Assembly: GCA_013138655.1 (NCBI GenBank)
Contig: WTCI01000107.1
Span: 1 to 17,731, forward strand
Length of the DNA: 17,731 nt
Reading direction: 5' to 3'
From: Desulfuromonadaceae bacterium
GTDB lineage: Bacteria; Desulfobacterota; Desulfuromonadia; Desulfuromonadales; Geopsychrobacteraceae
Shown here: in pieces, positions 1-6,938 of the stretch
Position numbering within the stretch: the stretch's first letter is position 1
Layout: every line of letters starts with the position of its first letter
Notes under the pieces: generated by a model
Told to the model about the DNA's origin: nothing
The model's input: the letters and a program-made list of their open reading frames with translations, nothing else
Databases searched by the model: none
Made by a program: the position numbers and the translations under genes

Positions 1-69
1 AATCGCCGTACGATCCAAACCGCAAACAAGGGCGATCAGTGCGCCTACGAGTAGATCAAAGAGACTCAA
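1..69 (-). CDS. PTS mannose-family EIIC permease subunit, N-terminal fragment
   Basis: The reading frame starts at TTG (69–67), overlaps the stop codon of the EIIB gene as TTGA, and stays open to the window edge, so only the first 23 residues are visible. They begin MSLFDLLVGAL and run on through a hydrophobic stretch into GLDRTA. A first membrane segment of this kind followed by a LDRTA-like motif fits mannose/sorbose-family EIIC permeases, as I recall them from deltaproteobacteria. The SD-like GGAGGAAG is about 8 bases upstream of the TTG. Position directly after EIIA and EIIB supports the call. EIIC would form the membrane channel together with EIID, which is not in view. The family call rests on few residues plus context, and substrate specificity cannot be told. 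Confidence 0.72.
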   Translation of the reverse strand, partial: MSLFDLLVGALIALVCGLDRTAI

Positions 70-560
70 TCCTGCTTCCTCCGATGCGGAATCAGCTTTT
101 TCCACGAACGCTCGGAATCGACAGGAATACAGCGGGCGGTAATTGTCACACCAGCCTCGTCCAGTTCCGTTAAATGGTCAAGATCACTCGGATCGAGAAA
201 GATCGTGCAACTCAGGCGCGCCTTCCCGGCCCCGGCATGCAGGTTCCCCAGGTTCAACTGCTGATAAACCAAACCGCAATGATAGGCCCGCAGAGCATCC
301 AGTGTGGTACCGAACAGCAGTAGGATTTTACAGTGATCCAGGTCCCCGGAATCGAAAAGTGCCGCGACTTCCTCTACGGTACCGATTTCCACCCGCATCC
401 GGCTGGGAACCGAGGATTTCATCATCATTCTTTTCAGTGGCGTCCCGGCGACATTATCATTGGCGACCACAATACAATCAGCATGCAGATATGGAACCCA
501 GGTCTCCAAAACCTGACCATGGATCAAACGATTATCAATGCGGGTCAGAACAAGACTCAT
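66..560 (-). CDS. PTS mannose/fructose/sorbose-family EIIB component
   Basis: Cytoplasmic phosphocarrier that takes phosphate from EIIA and passes it to sugar during transport. The protein is 164 residues from the chosen start, the usual length for this family. The N-terminus carries the signature RIDNRLIHGQV, with the phospho-accepting histidine at about residue 14, and the rest follows the EIIB-Man fold (VVANDN near 32, QQLNLGN near 101). I chose ATG at 560 over the in-frame TTG one codon upstream because GGAGG at 570–566 sits 5 bases before it. The gene lies 33 bp after the EIIA gene and overlaps the EIIC start by three bases. With an intact histidine it should be phosphorylatable. Whether it transports a sugar or is mainly regulatory is open. 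Confidence 0.93.
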   Translation of the reverse strand: MSLVLTRIDNRLIHGQVLETWVPYLHADCIVVANDNVAGTPLKRMMMKSSVPSRMRVEIGTVEEVAALFDSGDLDHCKILLLFGTTLDALRAYHCGLVYQQLNLGNLHAGAGKARLSCTIFLDPSDLDHLTELDEAGVTITARCIPVDSERSWKKLIPHRRKQD

Positions 561-593
561 CAAACCCTCCAGAGGGACTTGAAGGACGGCACT

Positions 594-1001
594 TCAGCCG
601 ACCCCCTTGAGCATTTCCGCGGGGCGCATAATGGCGTTTTTCGCGTATTCCTTAAGCAGCACAGCCAGCCCCTCCAAATTCTCGCCATGCCTGGCACTCA
701 CCGATTTAAGCAGCATCGGCAAACTTACCCCGGTCAAGATTTCAACCTTTTGACTCTGCAGGAATTCCGCACTGATATTGGTCGGAGTTCCCCCGAACAT
801 GTCGGTCAGAATGATCACCCCATCCCCGTCACTGCCGACGATCCCCAGCACCTGCCGTAATTCTTCCTGGGCCGCGTCAACCGACACCTCCCGATCAATA
901 CTGACCGCAGCAAGCAAAGGAGCCGAACCGATAATCATTTCTGCTGTAGCGATCAGTTCCTGAGCCAATCTGGAATGTGCCACGACGACGATACCGATCA
1001 T
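594..1001 (-). CDS. PTS mannose-family EIIA component
   Basis: Small soluble EIIA of the mannose family (135 residues), the entry phosphocarrier for EIIB. The N-terminus MIGIVVVAHSRLA holds the expected phospho-histidine at residue 9. The conserved DMFGGTPTN stretch (about residues 67–75) and the following GVSLPMLL region are typical of the family. It is a stand-alone EIIA, not the EIIAB fusion seen in E. coli ManX. The ATG is only 3 bp beyond the rapZ stop and a purine-rich AAGGGA lies just upstream, so it is probably coupled to rapZ. It would receive phosphate from an HPr that is not in this window. In relatives such EIIA proteins sit beside hprK and are thought to be part of a regulatory PTS. 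That role is inferred here. Confidence 0.94.
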   Translation of the reverse strand: MIGIVVVAHSRLAQELIATAEMIIGSAPLLAAVSIDREVSVDAAQEELRQVLGIVGSDGDGVIILTDMFGGTPTNISAEFLQSQKVEILTGVSLPMLLKSVSARHGENLEGLAVLLKEYAKNAIMRPAEMLKGVG

Positions 1002-1004
1002 CCT

Positions 1005-1865
1005 TTATCCCTTAGCAACATCTCGATGGTTGACACGCAGGCTGACTTGAGGATCGGGAAAACACCCCGCAAGGTCTTCAACAATCGATACGCTTCGGTG
1101 CCGGCCGCCGGTACAACCGATCGCGATCGTCAAATAACTTTTCCCTTCCTCCCGATAATGCGGTAACAAAAAAGCGAGCATGCGATCCAGATGTTTTCTG
1201 AAAGCCAAACAGGTCGGCTGCATGAGGACATATTCTCGCAGCTTGGCATCCAAACCGGTCAAGGGTCGTAACTCGTCAATATAATGCGGATTTGGCAGGA
1301 AACGCACATCAAACACCAGATCTGCAGCAGGCGGTAGCCCGTATCGATAACCGAAGGATTCCAGGTTGACAATCAGCAGAGAACCTTTCTCCTCACCAAG
1401 ATAATTCAGCAGGTGCTCCCGCAACTGGCGTGAATTCAGGTTACTGCTGTCAATAATTCGGGTTGCTTCATCCCGCAGGGAATGCAGCTGTCGGCGTTCC
1501 CGTTCAATGCCGGCCAGAACCGTTTCCTCGGCGGCCAGTGGATGGGCGCGACGGGTTTCCGAATAACGACGTTGCAGTATCGCATCAGAGGCCTCAAAAA
1601 AGAGGATTTCAAGCTCGCATCCGGCAGCTTGCAACTGTTTCAGGGTCACACGGTAGTCCGCCAGAAAACCCCGATTACGCACATCAATAACGACGGCAAT
1701 ATCAGTCTGTGGATTAAGTCCATCCTGAACCCGCCGCATAAAATCCGGCAACATGACAAATGGCAGGTTATCGACAACAAAAAAACCCTGATCCTCCAAC
1801 ACCCGTGCCGCGGTGCTCTTACCGGAGCCGGATAAGCCGGTGATGATCAACAGGCGACGACTCAT
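1005..1865 (-). CDS. rapZ: RNase adapter / nucleotide-binding protein RapZ
   Basis: RapZ (YvcJ/YhbJ family), 286 residues, the standard length. The Walker A motif GLSGSGKS is at residues 10–17, with VVDNLP just after it (30–35). The C-terminal domain ends with GCTGGRHRS (about 250–258), the hallmark of the family. In E. coli RapZ binds small RNAs GlmY/GlmZ and recruits RNase E to control glucosamine-6-phosphate synthase, thereby tuning amino-sugar supply for the envelope. Whether an RNA partner exists in this organism is unknown. The ATG overlaps the hprK stop as ATGA, implying translational coupling. Placement after ptsN and hprK matches the rpoN–hpf–ptsN–rapZ operon of other proteobacteria. 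Confidence 0.97.
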   Translation of the reverse strand: MSRRLLIITGLSGSGKSTAARVLEDQGFFVVDNLPFVMLPDFMRRVQDGLNPQTDIAVVIDVRNRGFLADYRVTLKQLQAAGCELEILFFEASDAILQRRYSETRRAHPLAAEETVLAGIERERRQLHSLRDEATRIIDSSNLNSRQLREHLLNYLGEEKGSLLIVNLESFGYRYGLPPAADLVFDVRFLPNPHYIDELRPLTGLDAKLREYVLMQPTCLAFRKHLDRMLAFLLPHYREEGKSYLTIAIGCTGGRHRSVSIVEDLAGCFPDPQVSLRVNHRDVAKG

Positions 1866-2836
1866 TCCAGATTATCTCCGATAATCGTGTGGGCATGCAG
1901 ACGGGCCGCTTCGGCCATCCGTTTTTCCAGTAGTTCCTGGAATTCGCGGGCACTGTGATACCCCATCTCCTTGAGCAACTGATTGCGGGCCGCGACCTCT
2001 ACAATTGTGCTGATATTGCGTCCCGGCCCAACGGGAATCTGGATAAATGGCAGCTCAACCCCATGTATTTCAAAGGTTTTATCTTCAACACCAAGCCGGT
2101 CATATTCCTTGCCGTCTTCCCATCGCACAAGCTCGACCACCATATCGATTTTCTTCCGCTCGCGGATGGCGGCAACTCCGAACAGGTGCTTGATATTGAG
2201 AATCCCCAAGCCCCGTATTTCCATATGATAATGGAGCAGATCCATCCCCTCGCCGAAAATAACTGAGGGCAACTTCAGCCGCACCTTGATCACATCATCA
2301 GCCACCAGACGGTAACCACGCAGGATCAGCTCAAGGGCGCACTCGCTCTTACCAACCCCGCTTTCCCCCTGTAACAGGACACCAACCCCCAGAATATCAA
2401 CCAGAACACCGTGCAGTGTCGAAGTCGGCAGTAACCGCTCTTCAAGAAATTTGGTAATCAGGGAGATAAAGGTGGAACTGATGAGCCTGGTCCTCAGCAA
2501 GGGGGTATGTGAGGATCTTGCCTCTTCGATCAGGTAATCGGGAGCTTGCTGATTTTTGGTGATAATCAGACAGGCAAGGTTCAGGGAAAACAGATCCCTT
2601 AACTGTCGAACCGCTTTTTCTCGCGACATGGTTTGGAGAAAACTCAGTTCAGTCGACCCAAGAACCTGGATCCGATCCGGATGGAGACTGGTAATATATC
2701 CAGCCAGGGCCAAACCCGGTTTCTGGATACGCGGAACACTGATAACCTTAGAAAGGCATTCGCCACCCGCCAGAAGTTCAAGATCGAGTCCGGCCTCTTT
2801 TTCATCGAGGATTTCCTGAATAGATAATTCAGCCAT
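1862..2836 (-). CDS. hprK: HPr kinase/phosphorylase
   Basis: Bifunctional serine kinase/phosphorylase that acts on the seryl site of HPr. The 324-residue protein has the two-domain layout: an N-terminal domain (about 1–130) and the kinase domain with H142 in the LHGVLVDILG segment, Walker A GESGVGKS at 157–164, the VADD acid pair near 178–181, the MEIRGLGILNI signature (205–215) and PGRN at 271–274. These match the full-length Firmicutes-type enzyme and not the truncated alphaproteobacterial form. No strong ribosome site precedes the ATG, and the gene is separated from ptsN by a 108-bp gap with small inverted repeats. It overlaps rapZ by 4 bases. Its substrate HPr is not encoded in the window. 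Confidence 0.97.
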   Translation of the reverse strand: MAELSIQEILDEKEAGLDLELLAGGECLSKVISVPRIQKPGLALAGYITSLHPDRIQVLGSTELSFLQTMSREKAVRQLRDLFSLNLACLIITKNQQAPDYLIEEARSSHTPLLRTRLISSTFISLITKFLEERLLPTSTLHGVLVDILGVGVLLQGESGVGKSECALELILRGYRLVADDVIKVRLKLPSVIFGEGMDLLHYHMEIRGLGILNIKHLFGVAAIRERKKIDMVVELVRWEDGKEYDRLGVEDKTFEIHGVELPFIQIPVGPGRNISTIVEVAARNQLLKEMGYHSAREFQELLEKRMAEAARLHAHTIIGDNLE

Positions 2837-2944
2837 TGGCTCAGGTCAGGTTGGTACAGGATTGCACCCTGTAGAATGAAAATCTGCAACCCGGTTTGCG
2901 GTAGCAACCAGGCGGCAGGGAAAAATCTGTGCTACCCATCAAGC

Positions 2945-3400
2945 TTAGTCCTCTGCGCCAAGGATCACTTGGTAAATGGCATTCTGATCTGTTGCATCAA
3001 GCAATTTCCGGCGAACCGCAGAATCTTTCAGCAGCTTGGAAATCCGGGCCAGCGTTTTCAAATGGACACCAACCGACTCTTCCGGCGCAATCAGCAAAAA
3101 GAACAGGTGGGCCGACTGCCCGTCCATCGATTCAAAATCAACCCCCGAACGACTACGCCCGAAAGCCAGCATGAGCTCAGGAATACCTCCAAGCTTGCCA
3201 TGGGGGATCGCCACGCCGTCGCCGATGCCGGTACTCCCGAGCTTTTCCCGTTCCTGTAAAACCTCAATGACATCGGCTCGATTGAGTGAAGGTTCACAAG
3301 CGACCAGCGCATCGGTCAGTTCCGTCAAAGCGCAATTTTTATCCCGGGACTGCATGTCGGCAACAATCGCCCGAGGATTGAGCAATTCAGTAATTTTCAT
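2945..3400 (-). CDS. ptsN: PTS nitrogen-regulatory EIIA (EIIA-Ntr)
   Basis: EIIA of the fructose/nitrogen family, 151 residues from the chosen start. The phospho-histidine is H67 within DGVAIPHGKL. HLFFLLIAPEE and the VHLKTLARISKLL helix are also family hallmarks. It normally accepts phosphate from NPr/HPr and regulates potassium transport and metabolism by protein contact. I chose ATG at 3400 (MKITELL) because GAAG at 3413–3410 is 9 bases upstream. The ATG at 3406 and TTG at 3415 have no well-spaced site. An intrinsic terminator ends 21 bp before this start, so expression probably depends on read-through. The gene follows hpf as in many proteobacteria. Confidence 0.96.
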   Translation of the reverse strand: MKITELLNPRAIVADMQSRDKNCALTELTDALVACEPSLNRADVIEVLQEREKLGSTGIGDGVAIPHGKLGGIPELMLAFGRSRSGVDFESMDGQSAHLFFLLIAPEESVGVHLKTLARISKLLKDSAVRRKLLDATDQNAIYQVILGAED

Positions 3401-3421
3401 ACCCATAATCTTCAAACCGGC

Positions 3422-3467
3422 AAATAAAAACGGCGAGCCCTCCTGAAAATAACTGGAGTGCTCGCCG
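3422..3467 (-). terminator. Rho-independent terminator after hpf
   Basis: Read on the minus strand, CGGCGAGC (3467–3460) pairs perfectly with GCTCGCCG (3438–3431). The stem is extended inside by TCC/GGA pairing around an AT-rich loop. TTTTTATTT follows immediately (3430–3422). Stem and U-tract together make a textbook intrinsic terminator 7 bp beyond the hpf stop. It should end much of the rpoN–hpf transcript and leave ptsN dependent on read-through or on a promoter hidden in hpf. Confidence 0.88.
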
Positions 3468-3474
3468 GTTTAAG

Positions 3475-4023
3475 TTAACGTCCTTGCGGAACAATCAATC
3501 CGTAATTACCATCTTTACGGCGATATACGACATTCATTTCTTCTGTATGATCATCGGTAAAAACCAGAAAATCCCTATTCAACAGATCCATCTGCATGAC
3601 CGCTTCCTCAACAGACATCGGTTTGACAAAGAAAGAATGGCTGCGGACAATCTCCGGGCTCTCATACCCCTCGTCAACGCTGGCCGCAGAAATTACCGCC
3701 TTTTCAAACCGCTGCTGCACACCCTCGCTGCCCTTGTGACGCTTCAGTTTTTCCTTGTAACGCTTCAACTGCCGCTCAATCTTGTCAACCATCAGATCGA
3801 TAGCGGCATACATATTATCTTTTTCTTCAACACTCCTCATGGTCAGACCTTTGGCGACCATGGTAACCTCTGCCCGATGATTGATTTTTTTCTGGACCGA
3901 CAGCACAACCTGGGCATCGATCGGCTCATCAACGTACTTCTTGACCTTGGCCAGTTTCTCTTCCACATAGCTGCGAACGGCATCACTGCTTTCCATGTGA
4001 CGGAAGGTAACGGCAATTTGCAT
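3475..4023 (-). CDS. hpf: Ribosome hibernation promoting factor, long form
   Basis: Ribosome-associated factor (HPF/YfiA/RaiA superfamily) that stops translation and pairs ribosomes in stationary phase. At 182 residues it is the long form. The N-terminal domain (about 1–100) begins QIAVTFRHMESSDAVRSYVE and ends in a lysine/arginine-rich helix (RYKEKLKRHK). The C-terminal domain (about 126–182, from VRSHSFFVKPMSVEEA to YGLIVPQ) is the dimerisation module that lets long HPF form 100S ribosomes without a separate RMF. The strong AAGGAGG (4037–4031) fixes the ATG. It lies 113 bp after rpoN, the classic location, and is followed by a terminator. A possible promoter lies in the upstream gap. Confidence 0.97.
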   Translation of the reverse strand: MQIAVTFRHMESSDAVRSYVEEKLAKVKKYVDEPIDAQVVLSVQKKINHRAEVTMVAKGLTMRSVEEKDNMYAAIDLMVDKIERQLKRYKEKLKRHKGSEGVQQRFEKAVISAASVDEGYESPEIVRSHSFFVKPMSVEEAVMQMDLLNRDFLVFTDDHTEEMNVVYRRKDGNYGLIVPQGR

Positions 4024-4076
4024 AAATAATCCTCCTTCGATAGAAAGACCTTCGGACGAATTCCCCTACAGGTCTA

Positions 4077-4105
4077 AGTATAACGCAGAATCGGCCAAGA
4101 CACAT
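4077..4105 (-). promoter_or_regulatory. Possible sigma-70 promoter for hpf
   Basis: In the rpoN–hpf gap a TATACT hexamer (4082–4077) resembles a -10 box, about 53 bp before the hpf start. The sequence 17 bp upstream of it (around ATGTGT) is a poor -35 match, so the call rests mainly on the -10 hexamer and on an expected separate stationary-phase control of hpf. The same gap contains a CGGCC/GGCCG inverted repeat (4092–4096 and 4112–4116) without a U-tract. Confidence 0.3.
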
Positions 4106-4136
4106 CCTCCCGGCCGGATGAGCGGACACCCGCCGG

Positions 4137-5591
4137 TTAAAATAATCTTTTCCGCTCAGTCGATGAACCCAGACCAAGCATTTCACGATATTTAGTCACA
4201 GTACGCCGGGCGATGTTAATCTCCTGTTCTTTCAACAATGCCACCATTTTCTGGTCAGAATAGGGCTTTTTCGGATCTTCCCCGGCGATAATTTCTTTGA
4301 TTCGACTCTTGACACTCGCCGAAGCAACAGCATCTCCATCAGTGGTATTGATTCCGCTATTAAAAAAATATTTCAGTTCAAACAAGCCCTGCGGGGTCTG
4401 AACATATTTATTCGTCGTCACCCGACTGACCGTCGACTCATGCATTTCAATGTCGTCAGCAACATCCCGCAAGACCAGCGGCTTAAGATACTCGATCCCG
4501 TGATCAAAAAAAGCCTGTTGAAACTTGACGATACTCTTTGTGACCTTATAGATGGTTCGTTGCCGCTGGTGAATACTTTTGATCAACCAGATCGCACTAC
4601 GCATCTTATCCTGGATATATTCGTTGGTTTTTTTGTCGACCTTTTCAGCATTGGCCAACGCCTTACGATAAAAAGAATTGATCCGCAGGTGAGGCAAGCC
4701 ATCATCGTTCTGCGTCACGACATATTCATCACCAACCTTGTTAACATAGATATCAGGGACGATATAATGCACATCCTCTTCACTATAAGCACGCCCCGGG
4801 CGGGGATCAAGTTCGGAAATCAGTTTAGCCGCCGCCAGCACCGCATCCAGCGAGACCTTCAAAGCCCTGGCAATCACTGGATATTTCCGTCCTTCCAGTT
4901 CACTGATAAAATCCCGAAGAATGGTCGCGGAAAGGGAGTCGGACAGTTCCAGGCGTTCCAACTGCAGGAGCAGGCATTCCTGAAGATTACAACTCGCCAC
5001 CCCAGCCGGGTCGAACTGGCGAACGCGCTCAAGGGCCTGTTCAAGCACTTCCGGTGGTTGCCCGGAAACCTTGGACATCTCTTCAATGCTGGCGTGCAAA
5101 TAACCTACGTCATCCAGGTTACCGATGATTTCGGCGACCGCCAATCGCTCATTGTCATTGATGGCAGACACCCCCAATTGCCACATCAAATGATCGGTAA
5201 GACTGTTTTTTTTCGTCAGCAGGCTTTCATAAGAAGGACGCTCTTCGCGACTTTCATAATTGTCGCGAGAGTCGCTGCTATTCAGACTATACCCTTCCAG
5301 GTAGGTCTGCCAGTCGATATCACCCATCCCTTCCGAATCGGCTTTGATCTCCTGTTCAGGCTGAACATCTGCGACAACGGCCGGTTCTTCCTCTGCCGTA
5401 GCAGCAAGGTCTTCCCGCTCTTCTTTCGGATCAACCCCCTCTTCGAGCAGAGGATTTTCCGCCAGTTCTTCAGTCACAACATCGACCAATTCCATCCGCG
5501 ACAGCTGCAGCAGCTTGATGGCTTGCTGCAACTGGGGCGTCATGACCAGTTGTTGACTGAGTTTAACCTGTAAGCGAAGTTCGAGAGCCAT
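4137..5591 (-). CDS. rpoN: RNA polymerase sigma-54 factor
   Basis: Sigma-54 (484 residues, normal length) directs RNA polymerase to -24/-12 promoters that need AAA+ activators. Region I at the N-terminus is glutamine- and leucine-rich (QQLVMTPQLQQAIKLLQL). An acidic linker spans about 50–110. The core-binding part follows. The helix-turn-helix region is near 383–402 (HESTVSRVTTNKYVQTPQG), and the RpoN box ARRTVTKYRE is intact at 461–470. AAGGA precedes the ATG. The gene follows lptB after a 127-bp gap carrying a palindromic repeat and precedes hpf, the conserved lptB–rpoN–hpf order of proteobacteria. I found no convincing -24/-12 site in the gaps of this window, so autoregulation is not supported. 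Confidence 0.98.
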   Translation of the reverse strand: MALELRLQVKLSQQLVMTPQLQQAIKLLQLSRMELVDVVTEELAENPLLEEGVDPKEEREDLAATAEEEPAVVADVQPEQEIKADSEGMGDIDWQTYLEGYSLNSSDSRDNYESREERPSYESLLTKKNSLTDHLMWQLGVSAINDNERLAVAEIIGNLDDVGYLHASIEEMSKVSGQPPEVLEQALERVRQFDPAGVASCNLQECLLLQLERLELSDSLSATILRDFISELEGRKYPVIARALKVSLDAVLAAAKLISELDPRPGRAYSEEDVHYIVPDIYVNKVGDEYVVTQNDDGLPHLRINSFYRKALANAEKVDKKTNEYIQDKMRSAIWLIKSIHQRQRTIYKVTKSIVKFQQAFFDHGIEYLKPLVLRDVADDIEMHESTVSRVTTNKYVQTPQGLFELKYFFNSGINTTDGDAVASASVKSRIKEIIAGEDPKKPYSDQKMVALLKEQEINIARRTVTKYREMLGLGSSTERKRLF

Positions 5592-5670
5592 AGTTCCTTC
5601 TATCTAAAATCCTGCCGGCGATTAACGTCACTCTAACATTGCCGGTGGCAAAAGTCTTCCATATCAACGG

Positions 5671-5729
5671 GCATCAAAGTTTGATGCACTCGCAAAAAGT
5701 CATGAGATGGCGACGCCATCAAAGTTTGA
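5671..5729. repeat. Palindromic repeat pair overlapping the lptB stop codon
   Basis: Three related elements lie together. GCATCAAAGTTTGATGC (5671–5687) is an 8+1+8 perfect palindrome. CATCAAAGTTTGA recurs at 5717–5729 as a direct copy of 13 bases, 45 bp from the first copy. Immediately adjoining, GATGGCGACGCCATC (5706–5720) is a second 7+1+7 palindrome. The segment between them contains CAAAAAGTC. The lptB stop codon (5721–5719) lies inside the second copy, so the last residues of LptB are encoded by the element. This looks like a REP- or MITE-like dispersed intergenic element, or possibly paired operators. On the minus strand the GATGGCG hairpin is followed by a T-run only after 7 bases, so it is at best a weak terminator. 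Confidence 0.7.
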
Positions 5730-6444
5730 ATTTATCTCCCAAATAGATCTCACGAGCTTTGCTGCTGTTGGCAATTTGTTCCGGAGTCCCGAATTCAAGC
5801 ACTGCTCCCTGATTAAGGATATAAGCCTGATCGCAAACCCCGAGGGTCTCTCGAACATTATGATCAGAAATCAGAACACCGATACCACGCTCTTTGAGCT
5901 GAGAAATAATATTCTGGATATCGATAACCGCAATCGGATCGATCCCGGCAAAAGGCTCATCCAACAACAAAAACGCCGGCTCGAGGACCAAAGACCGGGC
6001 AATCTCCACCCGCCGCCTTTCCCCCCCCGACAGGGCGTATCCTTTCGAATCACGGATATGCCCGATATGCAATTCTTCCAGCAATTCTTCCAGCCGCTCT
6101 TCCCGTTGAGTCGCCGATAATGTGAGTGTCTCGAGGATTGCCAGCAGGTTTTCCGCCACCGTCAGTTTACGAAAAACTGAGGCCTCTTGCGGCAGATAAG
6201 AAATTCCCGAACGGGCCCGTCGGTACATCGGCAAGCCGGTAATGTTCTGATCGTCAAGAAACACCGCCCCTTCATCCGGACTTACCAAGCCAACGATCAT
6301 GTAAAAGCAGGTGGTCTTTCCCGCACCATTCGGCCCGAGCAGGCCGATCACCTGCCCGGAGCTGACTTGCAGGTCGACACCACAAACAACCTTGCGGTCA
6401 TTGTAGGACTTACACAATCCCCGGGCTTGCAGTGTACGACTCAC
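5719..6444 (-). CDS. lptB: LPS export ABC transporter ATP-binding protein LptB
   Basis: ATPase (241 residues) that powers extraction of LPS from the inner membrane with LptF/LptG, which are not in this window. Visible motifs are Walker A GPNGAGKT (37–44), Q-loop Q86, ABC signature LSGGERRR (138–145), Walker [12 protein letters not shown] with catalytic E163, and the switch histidine H195. The LSGGERRR plus FAGIDP combination is characteristic of LptB among ABC proteins. The start is GTG at 6444, overlapping the lptA stop as GTGA, with AGGA 6 bases upstream. Its last codons (KFKL) and stop lie within a palindromic repeat. Confidence 0.97.
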   Translation of the reverse strand: MSRTLQARGLCKSYNDRKVVCGVDLQVSSGQVIGLLGPNGAGKTTCFYMIVGLVSPDEGAVFLDDQNITGLPMYRRARSGISYLPQEASVFRKLTVAENLLAILETLTLSATQREERLEELLEELHIGHIRDSKGYALSGGERRRVEIARSLVLEPAFLLLDEPFAGIDPIAVIDIQNIISQLKERGIGVLISDHNVRETLGVCDQAYILNQGAVLEFGTPEQIANSSKAREIYLGDKFKL

Positions 6445-6938
6445 TGCTGTTCCTGTTTCTGCTGCGGGAAAAGCACCGCCTTCACACGACCGCTGTGACC
6501 GCTTTTAACAATACTGCGATTCTCCCGCAGATAAACCGTTATCTCGTCACCGGCCACCTTGCTTTGCCCCTGATGCACCACAGCATTCCCGTACAAAACC
6601 AGGATTTCTTCTGCTTGTCGATAAACCGCCCGATCAGCCGTAGCGGTGCGATCAAGCTGGACAACGCGAACGTTGCCGACGGCTTCCAGACGATCGACCT
6701 GCTCTTCATCCGGCAGCGAAAAAACCACCAGTTTTTCACAATACAGGGTGATATCCCCCTGCTTGGCGACAACTTCTCCAGTGAAAATTGCCTGCCGCTG
6801 CTGTTGACTTGCCTCCAATTGCTCGGCAGTCACTTCAATCGGCAGCTCGGAGGGTTGGGGTAACGGCTCATTTTCGGCTAAAACCGGGACGGCAACAAGC
6901 AACAGGAAGAGCAAAAAAAACTGCACAGTTCTACTCAT
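6441..6938 (-). CDS. lptA: LPS transport periplasmic protein LptA
   Basis: Periplasmic beta-jellyroll protein of 165 residues that polymerises or bridges LPS transport between LptC and outer-membrane LptD. A signal peptide is visible: MSR followed by a hydrophobic core and an Ala-type cleavage site near VLA/EN (about residue 21). The OstA/LptA domain follows ([27 protein letters not shown] repeats, about 35–150). The C-terminus is glutamine/lysine-rich (PQQKQEQQ). The ATG overlaps the end of lptC by 8 bp (ATGAGTAG) and the stop overlaps lptB. Annotation rests on domain character and on location between lptC and lptB. Confidence 0.93.
   Translation of the reverse strand: MSRTVQFFLLFLLLVAVPVLAENEPLPQPSELPIEVTAEQLEASQQQRQAIFTGEVVAKQGDITLYCEKLVVFSLPDEEQVDRLEAVGNVRVVQLDRTATADRAVYRQAEEILVLYGNAVVHQGQSKVAGDEITVYLRENRSIVKSGHSGRVKAVLFPQQKQEQQ

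Noticed and set aside
2644..2907. Minus-strand 87-codon frame across the start of hprK
   Set aside because: It is mostly hprK sequence in a wrong frame. The part in the gap has no ribosome site or known motif.
4085..4110. Possible sigma-54 site (TTGGCC…TGC) in the rpoN–hpf gap
   Set aside because: The GG-to-GC distance is two bases too short for a -24/-12 promoter.
4440..5573. 377-codon open frame on the plus strand opposite rpoN
   Set aside because: It lies entirely within rpoN, and its translation shows no family pattern. rpoN on the other strand is unmistakable.
5699..5720. Terminator after lptB formed by the GATGGCG palindrome and a T-run
   Set aside because: The T-run starts 7 bases after the stem and the hairpin loop is minimal. 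I kept it as part of the repeat, not as a terminator.
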